Position numbers and translations under genes: made by a program. Positions 1 to 11,034 of a DNA stretch of 64,000 nucleotides are shown piece by piece; position 1 is the stretch's first letter; the number at the start of each line of letters is the position of its first letter. Source of the stretch: Triatoma infestans (taxonomy: Eukaryota; Arthropoda; Insecta; Hemiptera; Reduviidae); NCBI GenBank assembly GCA_011037195.1, contig JAAEAF010003419.1:18517-82516 (forward strand), written 5' to 3'. The notes beneath the pieces are model-generated. The model searched no databases and was not told the DNA's origin. It saw only the letters and a program-made list of their open reading frames with translations.

Positions 1-410
1 AGAACTAGGTTAAACTGAATGAATGAATCTAAACTAGGTTGCTATCTGAATGGCTGAATGCTCTGTTATGAATTAATAGATAGAAATAATAAGATGCGTT
101 ATTAATGCATTACGTTATTAATATATATTATTAGCAAGATGCGTTATTAAATAGGATTGCGTTATTTTGCTTTATTATGAATTAATCAATAGAAAAAAAG
201 ATGGTATGGATAAAATAATTAAAAAAAAAAAAATCTCCTTCAAAAACATAGTTTAAGTTATACATCTCCACTCATTGATGTTTCCATTTAAAAAGGGAAC
301 AACGTCACTTAAGGACCGAACATGTGTTTTCCCATTCACGTAGCAACACCCCTCTTAACCTAGTTTTGTTAAACAAAGACCTTTAAAATCCAATACATCA
401 ACTGTATTTG

Positions 411-525
411 CTCTGTGCAAGTCTATGTTATTACACTGTTCAACAAAAACATCCGAACGCCCGAAACCGGTCGATGATCACAAAATGAACAGGCTAATAC
501 GGAAAATGTTTCTGATGGGTGCCGA
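411..525 (+). mobile_element. single-arm copy of hammerhead-like repeat family 1
   Basis: This matches one arm of the inverted-pair elements at 19070-19320, 29757-30030 and 37022-37273. The shared text runs from the CACTGTTCAACAAAAACATCC segment through CGCCCGAAACCGGTCGATG to the ACAAAATGAA and CAGGCTA segment. The CTGATGA half of the hammerhead-like core is deleted here, so only the 3' part of stem II and GAAAC remain. The flanks show no clear target duplication. No protein-coding content is recognised. Confidence 0.7.
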
Positions 526-808
526 AGATGCTTACTAAAGAACACAAAATCAACAGAAACATAGACAGAGCCGCGCGAGAGTTTCTTAATTGCGTTGTCT
601 TTCAAAAGTTTTTATAGTTTTCTACGATTTTTCTCCATAAAAAACCGATGGATTTCATTAAGTTTGGCAAAATAACTATGAATACAGAAACCCTATAACT
701 TTTATTCCAAAGTTTTTTCTGAAAAAGTCCATTTAAAGATGGTTTTCAAGTCGTCAGGGCTTAAAATTATAATGAGATATTTATATACGGGGGGGGGGAA
801 TGGCTAGA

Positions 809-905
809 GGAGTTTTTGAAGAAAAAGAATTCTTTATTGCTCTACGTTTCGGGTACGCTATTGGTGGTACCCTTCTTCAGGTGCTCTGCAAAATTTTATT
901 GGAGA
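809..905 (-). mobile_element. single-arm copy of hammerhead-like repeat family 2
   Basis: On the minus strand this reads CTGAAGA, one extra A, a stem made of GGGTAC and GTACCC, then GAAAC. The same unit forms both arms of the palindrome at 32646-32809, including the shared outer segment GAATTCTTT and the GCTCTACGTTTCGGGTA block. It is non-coding. A further small scrap of the outer segment lies at about 2833-2856. Confidence 0.65.
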
Positions 906-1980
906 AAAGCTAGATTTCTGTCATAGAAAAGTGTCATAAATTTTATAACAAATACTAGAAAAATTTAAATTGAAGAAATATTATAATAGAACAGATTGAG
1001 CATAAGATATTAAAAACAAGAAATTATAACACAGAAGTGACAGTTAATTAAATTAAATTGTTTAATAAAATAACAGAAATAAAAAATAAAAAGAGAGCTC
1101 TTTTTACACCCTCATATCTCAACCTCTGGTAGCGGTACTGTACAGTAAATATAGGAAAGATAATTAAAAATATAAATTGAGGTGAGGTACCTCGGGTGGG
1201 CTCAGGTTAATAGAAAACGGCAAAAATATAAATTGAAAAGTGAAAATATTGAATGGACTGTATATAATATAATGGTTGAACAAAATGGGAAATTAAAATG
1301 TTAAACGTATAGGAAAAATGAATATATAAATTAAATTTAAAAATGAGTAGCAAATATTATTTTATCACTTTCAACAGCCAAAGGAATGGCGCTTACCGTA
1401 AAACGCAGAATCCAGGTTACCAGTGCTGGAAGACACAGTTCTTAGCCCATATCGGGGACAAGGAGAGAGGAGAAATAGGAATAAGGAAATAAATCTTATG
1501 TGCCTGTAACACTTGAGCCTTGATCCATACACTGCTACTTAGCTAGATTGTAGATTTTTTTGGGGGGGGATTGACATGTTATCATTCAGCCATATATGCT
1601 TATGCGTTATAGAACTGACTACATACTTATTGCCTCAAACATTCATTCACGGATCTAACCTATTCCATTCACGCGAATAAATACAAACACGCCAATAAAT
1701 ACATTCGTACGATTAGCTCTAAAACCTAACGCGGACTCATTCATACTAACAACCAGACCAACATTCATACGGTGGGGTGGAGTACTCGATATTCCTCGTA
1801 CCCTATATACTTAACCTAATATATTAGACCTAAAATATATTTACACTATATACAGAAAATATATACATACTATGTACAAATGGATTGGTGTACTCGATAT
1901 TCCAACCAATCCCGTAATACTTAATCCTAATCGCATACACTCACCTTTCATTCTCAAACACACAAACAGACATACTTTTA
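906..1980. other. AT-rich region, no gene recognised
   Basis: No convincing ORF or conserved domain is seen. A more GC-rich patch at about 1375-1480 has no recognisable function. The part from about 1600 to 1980, read on the minus strand, follows directly after the stop codon of the LINE fragment at 1981-2181 and may be its 3' untranslated region. A GAGTACTCGATATTCC-type sentence occurs twice there (about 1781 and 1890), suggesting a local duplication. Confidence 0.4.
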
Positions 1981-2181
1981 CTACCCACAATCATATTGTC
2001 TAGCCAGTTCTAGTAATTCACTCAACACATAAGCATTATTAGAAAATATAATATCTTCATAATGGAAAGGGGCCTCCAAATATTTGTATAAAGTTCTACA
2101 AATTAAATCTCTTTTATCGTTAAACTTAGGGCATTCCATTATTATACGTCTAAAGTCTTCATGCCTCTGCAGACCAGGAGA
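1981..2181 (-). pseudogene. C-terminal end of a non-LTR retrotransposon ORF2
   Basis: An open minus-strand frame of about 66 codons ends in a stop codon. It contains IIMECPKFNDKRDLI, which resembles the segment after RNase H in I/Jockey/R1-type LINE ORF2 proteins, where a Cys/His motif is followed by HII-x-ECP-x-(F/Y)-x3-R. The upstream Cys pair is missing, so the copy is 5' truncated. No RT domain remains. This lineage differs from the GCEEIRF-type copies elsewhere in the window. Confidence 0.65.
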
Positions 2182-2931
2182 GAATCGGAGCCGCTAATCA
2201 AACAAAAGGACCATTTTATTAACACTACCTAGAAAAACCAAAAGTCACAAATTTGGGTTTTCAGCGCAACCGAACTAGCATGAATTGTATAGACAGATTT
2301 ACAATTAAGTGTACTGCATTACAACTTGTTCCTTCCAGCGTTACACAGCGAACTATTTAAAGAAGTGTTGCATAACGACTTATTCCTTCGAGCATAAAAT
2401 GGCGACTGACGGAGAGAGGAGAAAATGCATAGGTTACCACTTCTCTATTCTTAGGACACAGCCTAATAAATTAGTTAATTATTATCAACGTAGTACAATA
2501 CCTCCCTCCAAAATAAAATGATTGTACGCCATTGGTGGAAAATTTAAATTTATATAAAAAATACCGAACCGAAATTATATAAACAAAAAGTGAAAATAAA
2601 AAATGATAAAGATACCTTTAGGCTAGGAGAGGAGTGTAAGTTGAGATTTAAATGAAGAGAGAGTATTTTTAAAATTAAAAAAAAAAAAAAACTGTTAAAT
2701 GGTGGGAGGGATAAGAAAAATGTTTGTAGTGAGGCGCGGCAATTTCAAATTTAGAAGAACAAATTATTGGCGAGTGTGTTTGTTTAGCGTTAGAAATATA
2801 TTATTATAAATTGAAGTTATGTAAAGCAACAAAGAATTCTTTTTTATTTTAAAATCTCCTCTGACAATTGCCTCATTTTTATTTAAACTCTCTTATTGGT
2901 TTCAAAACTTGGACCTAGAATAACAATTTTT

Positions 2932-3056
2932 ACTTTCTCTTACTCCCTAGTAAGAGGAAGTATTGTAATCGTGTCAAATTTTCGATATCGAGTTTTCACC
3001 GGAAATATCCGTTTTGAGGTCCCCTGAGTCCAAAAAAGTTGTTTTTAGCGAATGGG

Positions 3057-3089
<33 letters not shown>

Positions 3090-3942
3090 TGTGTGTGTGT
3101 CTGTGTGTGTGTATGTATGTGAACAGCATAGCTCAAAAACGAAAATCCTAGAAAGTTCAAACTTGATATTACGTTTAGTTATCACCATGGGAGCTGACGG
3201 TGCGTTATGTTGTCAAATTCCTCAACCGGAAGTACCACTTTACTAGTTTTTTTTTACGTTTTTGCAATTTTCTCAAAAATGGCTCCGAAGATTTTCTTTA
3301 AACTTGTGTAATATCAACTACACATACAAGAGCTACAACTTTTATTTGAAACATTTCTCCAGGAAAATTCATTTAAGGGCACTTCTGGGGGAGGGGTGGG
3401 GTTAGGTTTTCATCTTAACTGCTGTTTCAGTATATTAGACAATTCTGTCATCTAAATAATGTTAATTAGAATTAAATATGTTGTTGAAATTCCGAGTTTG
3501 AAAAAAAATAGATAACCGGAAGTGCGTTTTTACTGAAATATAATTTTCAGTTTTCTGGTATTTTCTCGAAAATGGCTCCAACGATTTTCTTTAAACCAGC
3601 GTTGTTAACTATACATATAAAGAGCTACAACTTTTATTTGAAACTTTTCCCCTGATAAATTCATTTAAGGGGACTTTTGGGGGAGGGGGGTTATGTTTTT
3701 CTTTAAAATGCTATCACAGTTGATTATACAATTCTGTCATCCAAATTGAAATAACTAGAAATTAATATATGACCCAAATTCCGAGTTTCAAGGAAATTAG
3801 TAAACCGGACAGTTTTACTGGACAGTGTTTTCACTTTTCGACGAATTTCATTAAATTTGGTACACTAACTATAAAATTTGTCAATTATAATTTTGAGTAC
3901 TGGAGTAAGAGAAAGTTGTGTGAGTGTTTCACACCAGATTTT
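2932..3942 (-). mobile_element. Helentron/HINE-like repeat, long copy A
   Basis: This is a near-complete copy of the main ~1-kb family, with the TCTGGTGTGAAAC end at the right. From the left it shows the terminal hairpin arms (TTTCTCTTACTCC and AGTAAGAGGAAGT), TTTTCACCGGAAATATCCG, a GT microsatellite at about 3059-3110, and two ~300-bp modules. Each module carries a CTCAAAAATGGCTCC-type sentence and AACCGGAAGT boxes at about 3225 and 3512. It ends GGAGTAAGAGAAAGTTGTGTGAGTG... with the GTGTTTCACACC end and poly-T. There is no ORF of its own; short ORFs across it are chance. Confidence 0.75.
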
Positions 3943-3953
3943 TTTTTTTTTTT

Positions 3954-4150
3954 ACTTTCTGTTACTGCTTATAATGTCAGACGAAGTATTTGAATTGTGT
4001 TAAATTTTCTGAATTTAGTTTACACCAAAAATACATGTTCTGAGATCTCAAGAGCTCTTAAATTTGTTTTTAAGAGATTGGAATATTGTGTGTGTTTGTG
4101 GCCAGAACAACTCAGACATAAAAAATCGCAGGAAAGTTCAATCATAATTT
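3954..4150 (-). mobile_element. Helentron/HINE-like repeat, truncated tandem copy B
   Basis: Directly after the poly-T of copy A a second, diverged terminal segment begins (ACTTTCTGTTACTGC, GTTTACACC, ACTCAGACATAAAAAATCG). The head-to-tail junction suggests tandem insertion or tandem transposition. It breaks off after the GT-rich segment. Confidence 0.55.
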
Positions 4151-4419
4151 CAATTTTTCTAAAACAAAAATACTAGCAAAAGAAACTAACAAGGAAAAAA
4201 AAAAGAAAGAAATATATTAGAAATGATATAAGTATATCAAAAGGAATGAATTTTTGGTTAATTTTCGTAATGATACTATGAATTTGTCCGCATTATATAA
4301 CGGTTTTTTTCAAAACATGACCTTCTAGAATTCCCTTTCACCTATCCTACCCTTATAAATTTTCTCTAATCCCTTTCACTTGCCTATTCAACCCACTTTG
4401 ATTTTTGTAGATAATTTAA

Positions 4420-4745
4420 GACAAGACACTAGTAACTTTTAATTTTCCTTTTTTATGTATTAGCGATGTAATAAATGTTTAAGTTTAAAAATCCTTTCTC
4501 CACATCTTCACGACGACTTTCTATATGTAAGTTTAATATTACTATATTTTTTTTTTTTAAATCTTCTTTTTATTTTTTGTTATTAGTATTCTGTATTTTA
4601 CAGTATTATTAATGCATTGTGGTGCCTCATTGTATTGTTTTTCTATTAGATTAAAGCCTTGATAAAGATAGAAAAGTCTGTCGAAACGTTGGCATAATTG
4701 AATGTTTTTTTTTTTTTCTTGACCGATCCTCACCAAATTTTTTCC
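4420..4745 (+). mobile_element. hammerhead-like repeat family 3, single arm
   Basis: It contains GCCTTGATAAAGATAG and then CTGTCGAAACGTTGGCATAA, followed by CTTGACCGATCCTCACCAAAT. The same text occurs at 12905-13020 (inverted) and at 13021-13170 plus 14456-14560, around the mariner. Comparing copies, the stem before GAAACG approaches GACAG/CTGTC, a hairpin-GAAACG arrangement like families 1 and 2 but with a more degenerate CTTGATAAA instead of CTGANGA. Non-coding. Confidence 0.6.
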
Positions 4746-4749
4746 TTAC

Positions 4750-5180
4750 TAAGATTTAGGTAAAAATCGGTCAGCCGGAAGTACCACTTATAGCGGCTCC
4801 GGTTATCTCTTGGCCTTCAGAGATTATCATGAAATCACATGGTATTTTACATCCGGTTGGTTTCCTGCCATGCAGCTTCTAGGAGCCCGTTTAATTATTA
4901 TCTGCAATCATCAGCCAAGCAGCAGTGTATGGAACTTTCAATTTTTTGCAATTTACCCAGCTCAAATTTGGTATTACGTTTAGATACTACCTACCACATC
5001 TGACACGAAGGTTTCCGGTAAAAAAAAACAAACAGAATCCATCAAACCGGAAGTAACGTATTTACTGCATATATTTTTTTTCCTTTATTGTTTTCACGAT
5101 TTTCTCAAAAATGGCTTTAATTTTTTTTTTTTTTTTTTTTTTTTAACATCGTATACTATCTATTACACATAGTTCTGAGG
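4750..5180 (-). mobile_element. diverged relative of the Helentron/HINE-like family
   Basis: Fragments recognisable by AGCCGGAAGTACCACTT, TATTACGTTTAGATACTACC, AACCGGAAGTAACG and TTTTCTCAAAAATGGCT, followed by a poly-T and AACATCGTATACTATCT. The last phrase also occurs at about 27980, so a distinct older subfamily exists. Confidence 0.5.
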
Positions 5181-5341
5181 AATTGGTGACGTAAAAATTC
5201 AAATATTGTGTTTGTTCAATATTTATTGGTCCTCCTCTACATTTGCCTGGGTTCGTTCCGGTAGGTTGGCATTTCTCTATCCTGCCACAAAATTTATAAG
5301 TCAAATGTGCAAGATTTGAAGTTTCACAACACTTTTTTTTT

Positions 5342-6341
5342 TACTTTCTCTTACTCCTAGTAGAGGTAGTATTGTAATCGTGTCAAATTTCCGATCTCCA
5401 GTTTTTACCGGAAATATCCGTTTTGAGGTGCCCTGAGTACGTACATAAAAGTGGTTTTTAGCAAATGGTCTGTCTGTGTGTGTTTTGAGCATAGCTCAAA
5501 AACGAAAAATCGTAGAAAGTTGAAATTTGATATTACGTTTAGATATCACCATAGGATCTGACGGTGCGTTATCTGTCAAAATTCCTCAACCGGAAGTACC
5601 ACTTTACTAGTTGTTCTTTTTTACGTTTTTGCGATTTTCTCAAAAATGGCTCCGACGATTTTCTTTAAACTTGGTACATCAACTACACATACAAAGAGCT
5701 ACAATATTTACATATGTGAAACATTTTTCCGGGAAAATTCATTTAAGGACACTACTGGGGGAGGGGTCGGGTTAGGTTTTTATCATAACTGCTATTTCAG
5801 TTTATTATACAATTCTATCATCTAAATAATGTTAATTAGAATTAAATATGTTGTTGAAATTCCGAGTTTGCAAAAAAAAAAAAATCGGATAACCGGAAGT
5901 GCTTTACCACTTTACTAAATGATTTTTTTTTTTTTCACTTTTTTCGCATTTTCTCAAAAATGGCTCAGACGATTTTCTTGAAACTTCGTATATAAACTAA
6001 ATACACAAAGATTTACAACTTTTATTTAAAACATTTCTCTGGGAAAATTCATTTAAGGGTACTTTTGGGGTGGGGTGGGGTTATGTTTTTATCTAAATTG
6101 CTATCATAGTTGATTATACAATTCTAACATCCAAAGAAAATTAATTACAAATAAATAGATGGCTAAAATTCGGAGTTTGAAGGAAATCAGTAAACCGGAA
6201 GTGCGCCTTTACTGAACAGTTTTTTTTTTTCAAGTTTTCGGACGATTTCATTTCCATTAAATTTGATACACAACTATAAAATGTTGTCTTATAATTTTGA
6301 CTGGATCAAAGAATGTTGTGTGAGTGTTTCACACCAGATTT
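5342..6341 (-). mobile_element. Helentron/HINE-like repeat, long copy C
   Basis: Near-complete copy. It begins ACTTTCTCTTACTCCTAGTA, has a short GT tract, AACCGGAAGT boxes at about 5588, 5892 and 6193 marking three module ends, and finishes TGTTGTGTGAGTG then TTTCACACCAGAT and poly-T. The three boxes are all intact here, which makes this copy useful for the family consensus. Confidence 0.75.
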
Positions 6342-6640
6342 TTTTTTTTTTTTTCAATTACATCTTCACAAGTCGTTTCAAAGAAATTGTTTCAGCTTCT
6401 TTACTTTCTATTAATAATATTGCTAAAGTGTTGCATGTTAAATTCCTTTTGTTTTAAAATAAAATAATGCATATAAAAAAAAAGGTTTTTCGAATATGGT
6501 GTTGCTCAGTTTTCATTAATGATTGCATCGAATTTGTCCAATGATTGGTTTAAAATGGAGGTTTTAAATTAATTCTGGCCAATGAACGTGACACTTTATA
6601 ATATGTATCTTTCCTTATTCATGAAGGCACATGCATCGTT

Positions 6641-6681
<41 letters not shown>

Positions 6682-6769
6682 TTTTTTTTAACCAGTAATA
6701 ACATCGTGATGTTGCATTTTAAACATGAAGAACCATGACTATTTAATAAAACAATACATACATGTTTTT

Positions 6770-7753
6770 ACTTTCTCTCACTCCTAGTAAGAGGAAGTAT
6801 TGTAATCGTGTCAAATTTTCGATATCGAGTTTTCCCGGAAATATCCGTTTTGAGGTCCCCTGAGTCCAAAAAAGTGGTTTTTAGCAAATGGTCTGTGTGT
6901 GTGTGTAGTGTATGTGAACAGCATAGCTCAAAAACGAAAAACCGTAGAAAGTTGAAACTTATATTCCGTTTAGGTATCACCATGGGATCTGACTGTGCGT
7001 TATCTGTCAAAATTCCTCAACCGGAAGTACCACTTTACTAGTTTACTTTTTTACTTTTTTGCGTTTTTCTCAAAAATGGCTCCAAGGATTTTCTTTAAAC
7101 TTGATACATCAACTACATACACAAGGAGCTACAACTTTTATTTGAAACATTTCTCTGGGAAAATTGATTTAAGGCCCTTCTGGGGGAAGGGTGGGGTTAG
7201 GTTACCCTCTAAAGTACTATTTCGGGTTATTACACAATTCGATCATTTAAATAATGTTAATTAGAATTAAATATGTTGTTGAAATTCCGAGTTTGAGAAA
7301 AATCGGAAAACCGGAAGTGCTTTTGTTTTAACACTTTACTAAATATGATTTTTTTCACTTTTTCGCGATTTTCTCAAAAATGGCCCCGACGATTTTCTTG
7401 AAACTACACATATAAACTAAACATTCAAGGATCTACAACTTTTATGTAAAACATTTCTCTGGGAAAATTCATTTAAGGGCACTTTTAGGAGAGGGGTAGG
7501 GTTACAGCTTCCTCTAAAGTGTTATCATACTTGATATACAACTCTATCATCCAAATGAAATTAATTAGAAATAAATAGTTGGCCAAAATTCCGGGTGTGA
7601 AGAAAATCAGTAAACCGGAAGTGCGCTTATTTCTGAATAGTTTTTTCAGTTTTCGACAAATTTCATTAAATTTGGTACACAAACTATAAAATTTGTCAAT
7701 TATAATTTTGAGAACTGGAGTAAGAGAAAGTTGTGTGAGTGTTTCACACCAGA
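6770..7753 (-). mobile_element. Helentron/HINE-like repeat, long copy D
   Basis: Near-complete copy with both hairpin ends, a short GT tract, three AACCGGAAGT boxes (about 7020, 7310 and 7613), and the GGAGTAAGAGAAAGT subterminal repeat near the right end. A 38-bp poly-T lies about 100 bp upstream (6643-6680). No own coding capacity. Confidence 0.75.
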
Positions 7754-8225
7754 TTTTTTTTAATATCGAATATAATAAAATCAACCTACGCAATTTCTTT
7801 TCAGAATTATTTCAAAATTTTTGTATAATAAATATTTGGTTAAAAGATCGACCATTTTTTTTTGGTATAATTATATAACTGTTTATTCTGATTTATTCCA
7901 CAGTTTAACTAGCTGTATACTAATGTCAGTTGATATAGGTTTAGGCCATTGTACATGATGGCACAAATGTGGCCGGAGGTCTATCCCCCCTCCACCACCC
8001 AAAAAAAAAAACATAAACAGAGGATCCAATAATACCAAACAAATTACATTTGAATTTTCAACGTCTCAGATTCTACAGAACCATTAAAAAAAAAAAAATC
8101 TAATTCGAAATACAACTCACACAACTTTCTCTTACTCGAACGCTCAATATTATAATTGACAAATTTTATAGTTATTGTACTAAATTTAATGAAATTCGTC
8201 AAAAACTGGGAAAAAAAACTGTTCA

Positions 8226-8230
<5 letters not shown>

Positions 8231-8274
<44 letters not shown>

Positions 8275-9403
8275 GGTCATTCTACCATTTATCGTGAGAT
8301 GCTTTTAAGGATTCCCATTACAGGTTTTCCTTCTGATAGGAATCTGAAAACTTTTGTCTTTGGTCATTCCTACAGGGTTAGGTTGCCTTCTAGGGAAGAT
8401 TGGTTAACCCTGGGTCCGTCTGGTGTGATTCCTGAGAATTATCTCCGATGCTACACGGACGGTTCCAGGATGGATGGTAGGTCTGGGGCTGCCGTCTATT
8501 TTGAGACGGGAGATCATTTGGTAGCGCCCCTTGGTGAGTGGGCCACCGTTTTCCAGGCTGAGGTTTATGCAATTCTTTGCTGTATTTTGGATGAGAGGGT
8601 GCGTAACACTAATTTAAAGGGTGTTTGTATCTGCTCGGATAGCCAGGCTGCGTTGAAGGCGCTTAATTCATGTGTCTTCACTTCCAGATTGGTGTTGGAA
8701 TGTTCTAGAAGACTGGAAGATCTTTCTTCATTAAAGGATGTGCTTCTGGTCTGGGTTCCAGGTCATATGGGAATTTTTGGGAATGAGGAGGTGGATAGGT
8801 TTGCCAAATTAGGTGCCTCTCTCCCTTTCATTGGTCCAGAGCCTGCTGTTGGTGTGTCTTCTGGCACATGTTTGTCGGGCTTTCAGACGTGGATGACCTC
8901 ACAGCACTCATCCTTATGGATGAGTGCAGTGGGTTGTCGGCAGTCTAAAATGCTCATTGGGGGCCCGGACGGAGCTTTGAGCAGTGGGGTCCGATGTCTT
9001 TCACGGACCTCCCTCAGGTATCTGGTTGGATTCCTCACTGGGCATTGTGGTTTAAGGAGACATCTCTATATAATGGGACTTGTGCCTGACCCCTTTTGTA
9101 GAGTTTGTGAAACTGAGGAGGAAACACCCATGCATCTGATGACGAATTGTTTGGGTTGTGAGGAGATTAGGTTTAGGAACTTCGGCCGGAATAGGATGTC
9201 GGTGGAGGATCTTAAGCTGTGTCCTTTTAAGGTTTTGGTCCGATTCGTTCGGTCTGTTGTGAAACTTAGATGGTTGAAACCTGGGCCTGGATTTGTATTC
9301 TAGTCCCAGTGGTTGTTATTCTTTAGGGGTAGCTATATGGGCCCTGGGGGGCTTTGGATAGCGTAGGGTTTTGCCCTCCCCTTTCGCGAATAATAATAAT
9401 AAT
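8231..9403 (+). mobile_element. 5'-truncated I-like LINE with TAA-repeat tail
   Basis: This insertion holds the RNase H to C-terminal part of an ORF2, a short GC-richer 3' untranslated region (GGGCCCTGGGGGGCTTTGGA) and a TAATAATAATAATAA tail. An RNase H domain together with a TAA-repeat tail is typical of the I clade. The EN and RT domains are lost by 5' truncation. A poly-T run at 8231-8272 sits at the left junction. A second copy of the same 3' end lies at 28330-28740 on the other strand. Confidence 0.8.
8299..9303 (+). CDS. LINE ORF2 C-terminal fragment: RNase H plus CCHC-type motif
   Basis: Open frame of 334 codons; it is part of a truncated ORF2, not a host gene. The RNase H fold (about residues 48-175) keeps its acidic catalytic set: D54 in CYTDGS, E88 in FQAEVYAI, D114 in CSDSQAAL and D166 in GNEEVDRFAK, plus H156 in WVPGH. 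In the full element this enzyme removes RNA from the RNA-DNA hybrid during target-primed reverse transcription. About residues 267-285 show C-x2-C-x8-H-x4-C (FCRVC...HLMTNC), the C-terminal knuckle of these LINEs. The stretch after the first Met is only the point where the frame opens; the true ORF2 start and the RT domain are missing. The frame is uninterrupted, which suggests a younger insertion than its neighbours. Expression is not implied. Confidence 0.8.
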   Translation: MLLRIPITGFPSDRNLKTFVFGHSYRVRLPSREDWLTLGPSGVIPENYLRCYTDGSRMDGRSGAAVYFETGDHLVAPLGEWATVFQAEVYAILCCILDERVRNTNLKGVCICSDSQAALKALNSCVFTSRLVLECSRRLEDLSSLKDVLLVWVPGHMGIFGNEEVDRFAKLGASLPFIGPEPAVGVSSGTCLSGFQTWMTSQHSSLWMSAVGCRQSKMLIGGPDGALSSGVRCLSRTSLRYLVGFLTGHCGLRRHLYIMGLVPDPFCRVCETEEETPMHLMTNCLGCEEIRFRNFGRNRMSVEDLKLCPFKVLVRFVRSVVKLRWLKPGPGFVF

Positions 9404-9935
9404 AACACTTCCGGTTTATTAATTTTCTTGAAACTCGGAATTTTAGCCGATCTATTTATTTCTAATTAATTTTGTTTGGATGGTAGAATTTTATAATCAA
9501 CTATGATAGCACTTTAGAGAAAAACATAACCCCTCCCCTCCAGCCCCTAAAAGTGCCCTTAAAAGAATTTTCCCAGAGAAATGTTTTAAATAAAAATTGT
9601 ACATCTTTGTATGTGTAGTTGATATACTAAGTTTCAAGAAAATCGTCAGAGCCAGTTTAGTAAAGTAAACGCACTTCCGGTCAACCGATTTTTGTCAAAC
9701 TCGGAATTTCAATCATACACATTTAATTCTAATTAATATTATTTAGATGATAGAATTGTATAATAAACAGAAATAGCACTTTAGAGAAAAATCTAACCCC
9801 CAACCCTTCCCTAAAATTACCCTTAAATGAATTTTTCCGAAGAAATGTTTCAAATAAAAGTTGTAGCACTTTGTATATGCAGTTGATATACCAAGTTTCA
9901 AGAAAATCGTCAGAGCCAGTTTTGAGATAATCGCA

Positions 9936-9974
<39 letters not shown>

Positions 9975-10249
9975 AGTAAAGTGATACTTGCGGTTGAGGA
10001 ATTTTGACAGATGACCCACTGTCGGATCTCATGGTGATATCACTTAATAACAAGTTTGAACTTTCTTGGATTTTTCGTTTTTTGAGCTATGCTGTTCACA
10101 TACATACACACACAGACCATTTGCTAAAAATCACTTTTTTGGACTAAGAGGATATTTCCGGTGAAAACTCGATATCGGTAATTTGACACGATTACAATAC
10201 TTCCTCTTACTAGGGAGTAGGAGAAAATAAAAACTGCTCTCTATAAATC

Positions 10250-11030
10250 ATAGATAATAATACATTTGATGATACATCCCATCCTTATTTGAATAGATAA
10301 ATTTTCTGAAATAGAAATAATATTGTCGCTAAGTTAATCAAAATGTGAAGAATCTTTGGGTTTTGATGTTGTCAGTTATTAACAACTGGAACAAATATCT
10401 ATAGAATATTGCAACGAAAAGCATGCTGTAATGAGTTTGGTGAGAAGTGTAGTTTGCTATGTAATAGCTTGTGGTTTGGGTGGGTTTAAAAGGGGCTTAT
10501 GAGTGTGTATATGTTTATGAGAAGAGATAAGTTTAAGAAATAAGTAGAAGTCACCACTAGATTAAAATAAATATATTATCTCTAAAGAAATTTAAATACT
10601 TTTCAATATCACAACAATATGGTCATAAATATATATAAATTCTTTCAATTGATTGATTTAGCTAGATTGATTTAAACTCAAATGTTTAGTAGCACTCATA
10701 ACTGGCCCTGATGTTCTCTCACGAATGAATGATAATTGAATGCTTCAAAAATGCTTCTCAAAAATGCTGGAAAGTCTAGAGGGAGTTTACTTCTACAAAA
10801 CAGCCGGCCAAGTAGTATTGTCTTGTCCTAACGGTTTCTTGTGTTCCTTTGTCTCTTCAATAGCACTGACCTTCAATTAATAACACCTGACACGTTTAGC
10901 TGCACTAAGTTACACTTGATTTGATAGTTAAATTCACTATTTATTTTCCAAAAATTATTTCAAATTTTATATCAAATTGTTGCAATTTTTAGCCGTTAGA
11001 ATGTGATCTGATTTATCTGGATTGGCAGTA
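10250..11030. other. AT-rich region, no gene recognised
   Basis: No ORF, recognised repeat end or RNA gene is seen between the Helentron-like copy and the next LINE fragment. Confidence 0.4.
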
Positions 11031-11034
11031 TAGG

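Larger units (their letters stand above)
8108..10228 (+). mobile_element. Helentron/HINE-like repeat, copy E, split by a LINE
   Basis: The left piece (8108-8230) carries ACTCACACAACTTTCTCTTA and the adjoining terminal segment up to CTGTTCAGTA. The right piece (9404-10228) resumes in register with CACTTCCGGTTTATTAATTT and runs to the ACTTCCTCTTACTAGGGAGT hairpin. In intact copies these joined sequences are adjacent. The gap is filled by a poly-T run and a LINE ending in a TAA-repeat tail, so the LINE inserted into this copy. Confidence 0.7.

Noticed and set aside
423..605. 60-codon minus-strand ORF
   Set aside because: It overlaps the family 1 repeat arm, and its residues echo the translated arm (FCDHRPVSGVRMF), which recurs in every copy; it is a repeat artefact.
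3052..3246. ORF rich in Val/Cys repeats
   Set aside because: It is the GT microsatellite of a Helentron-like copy read in frame.
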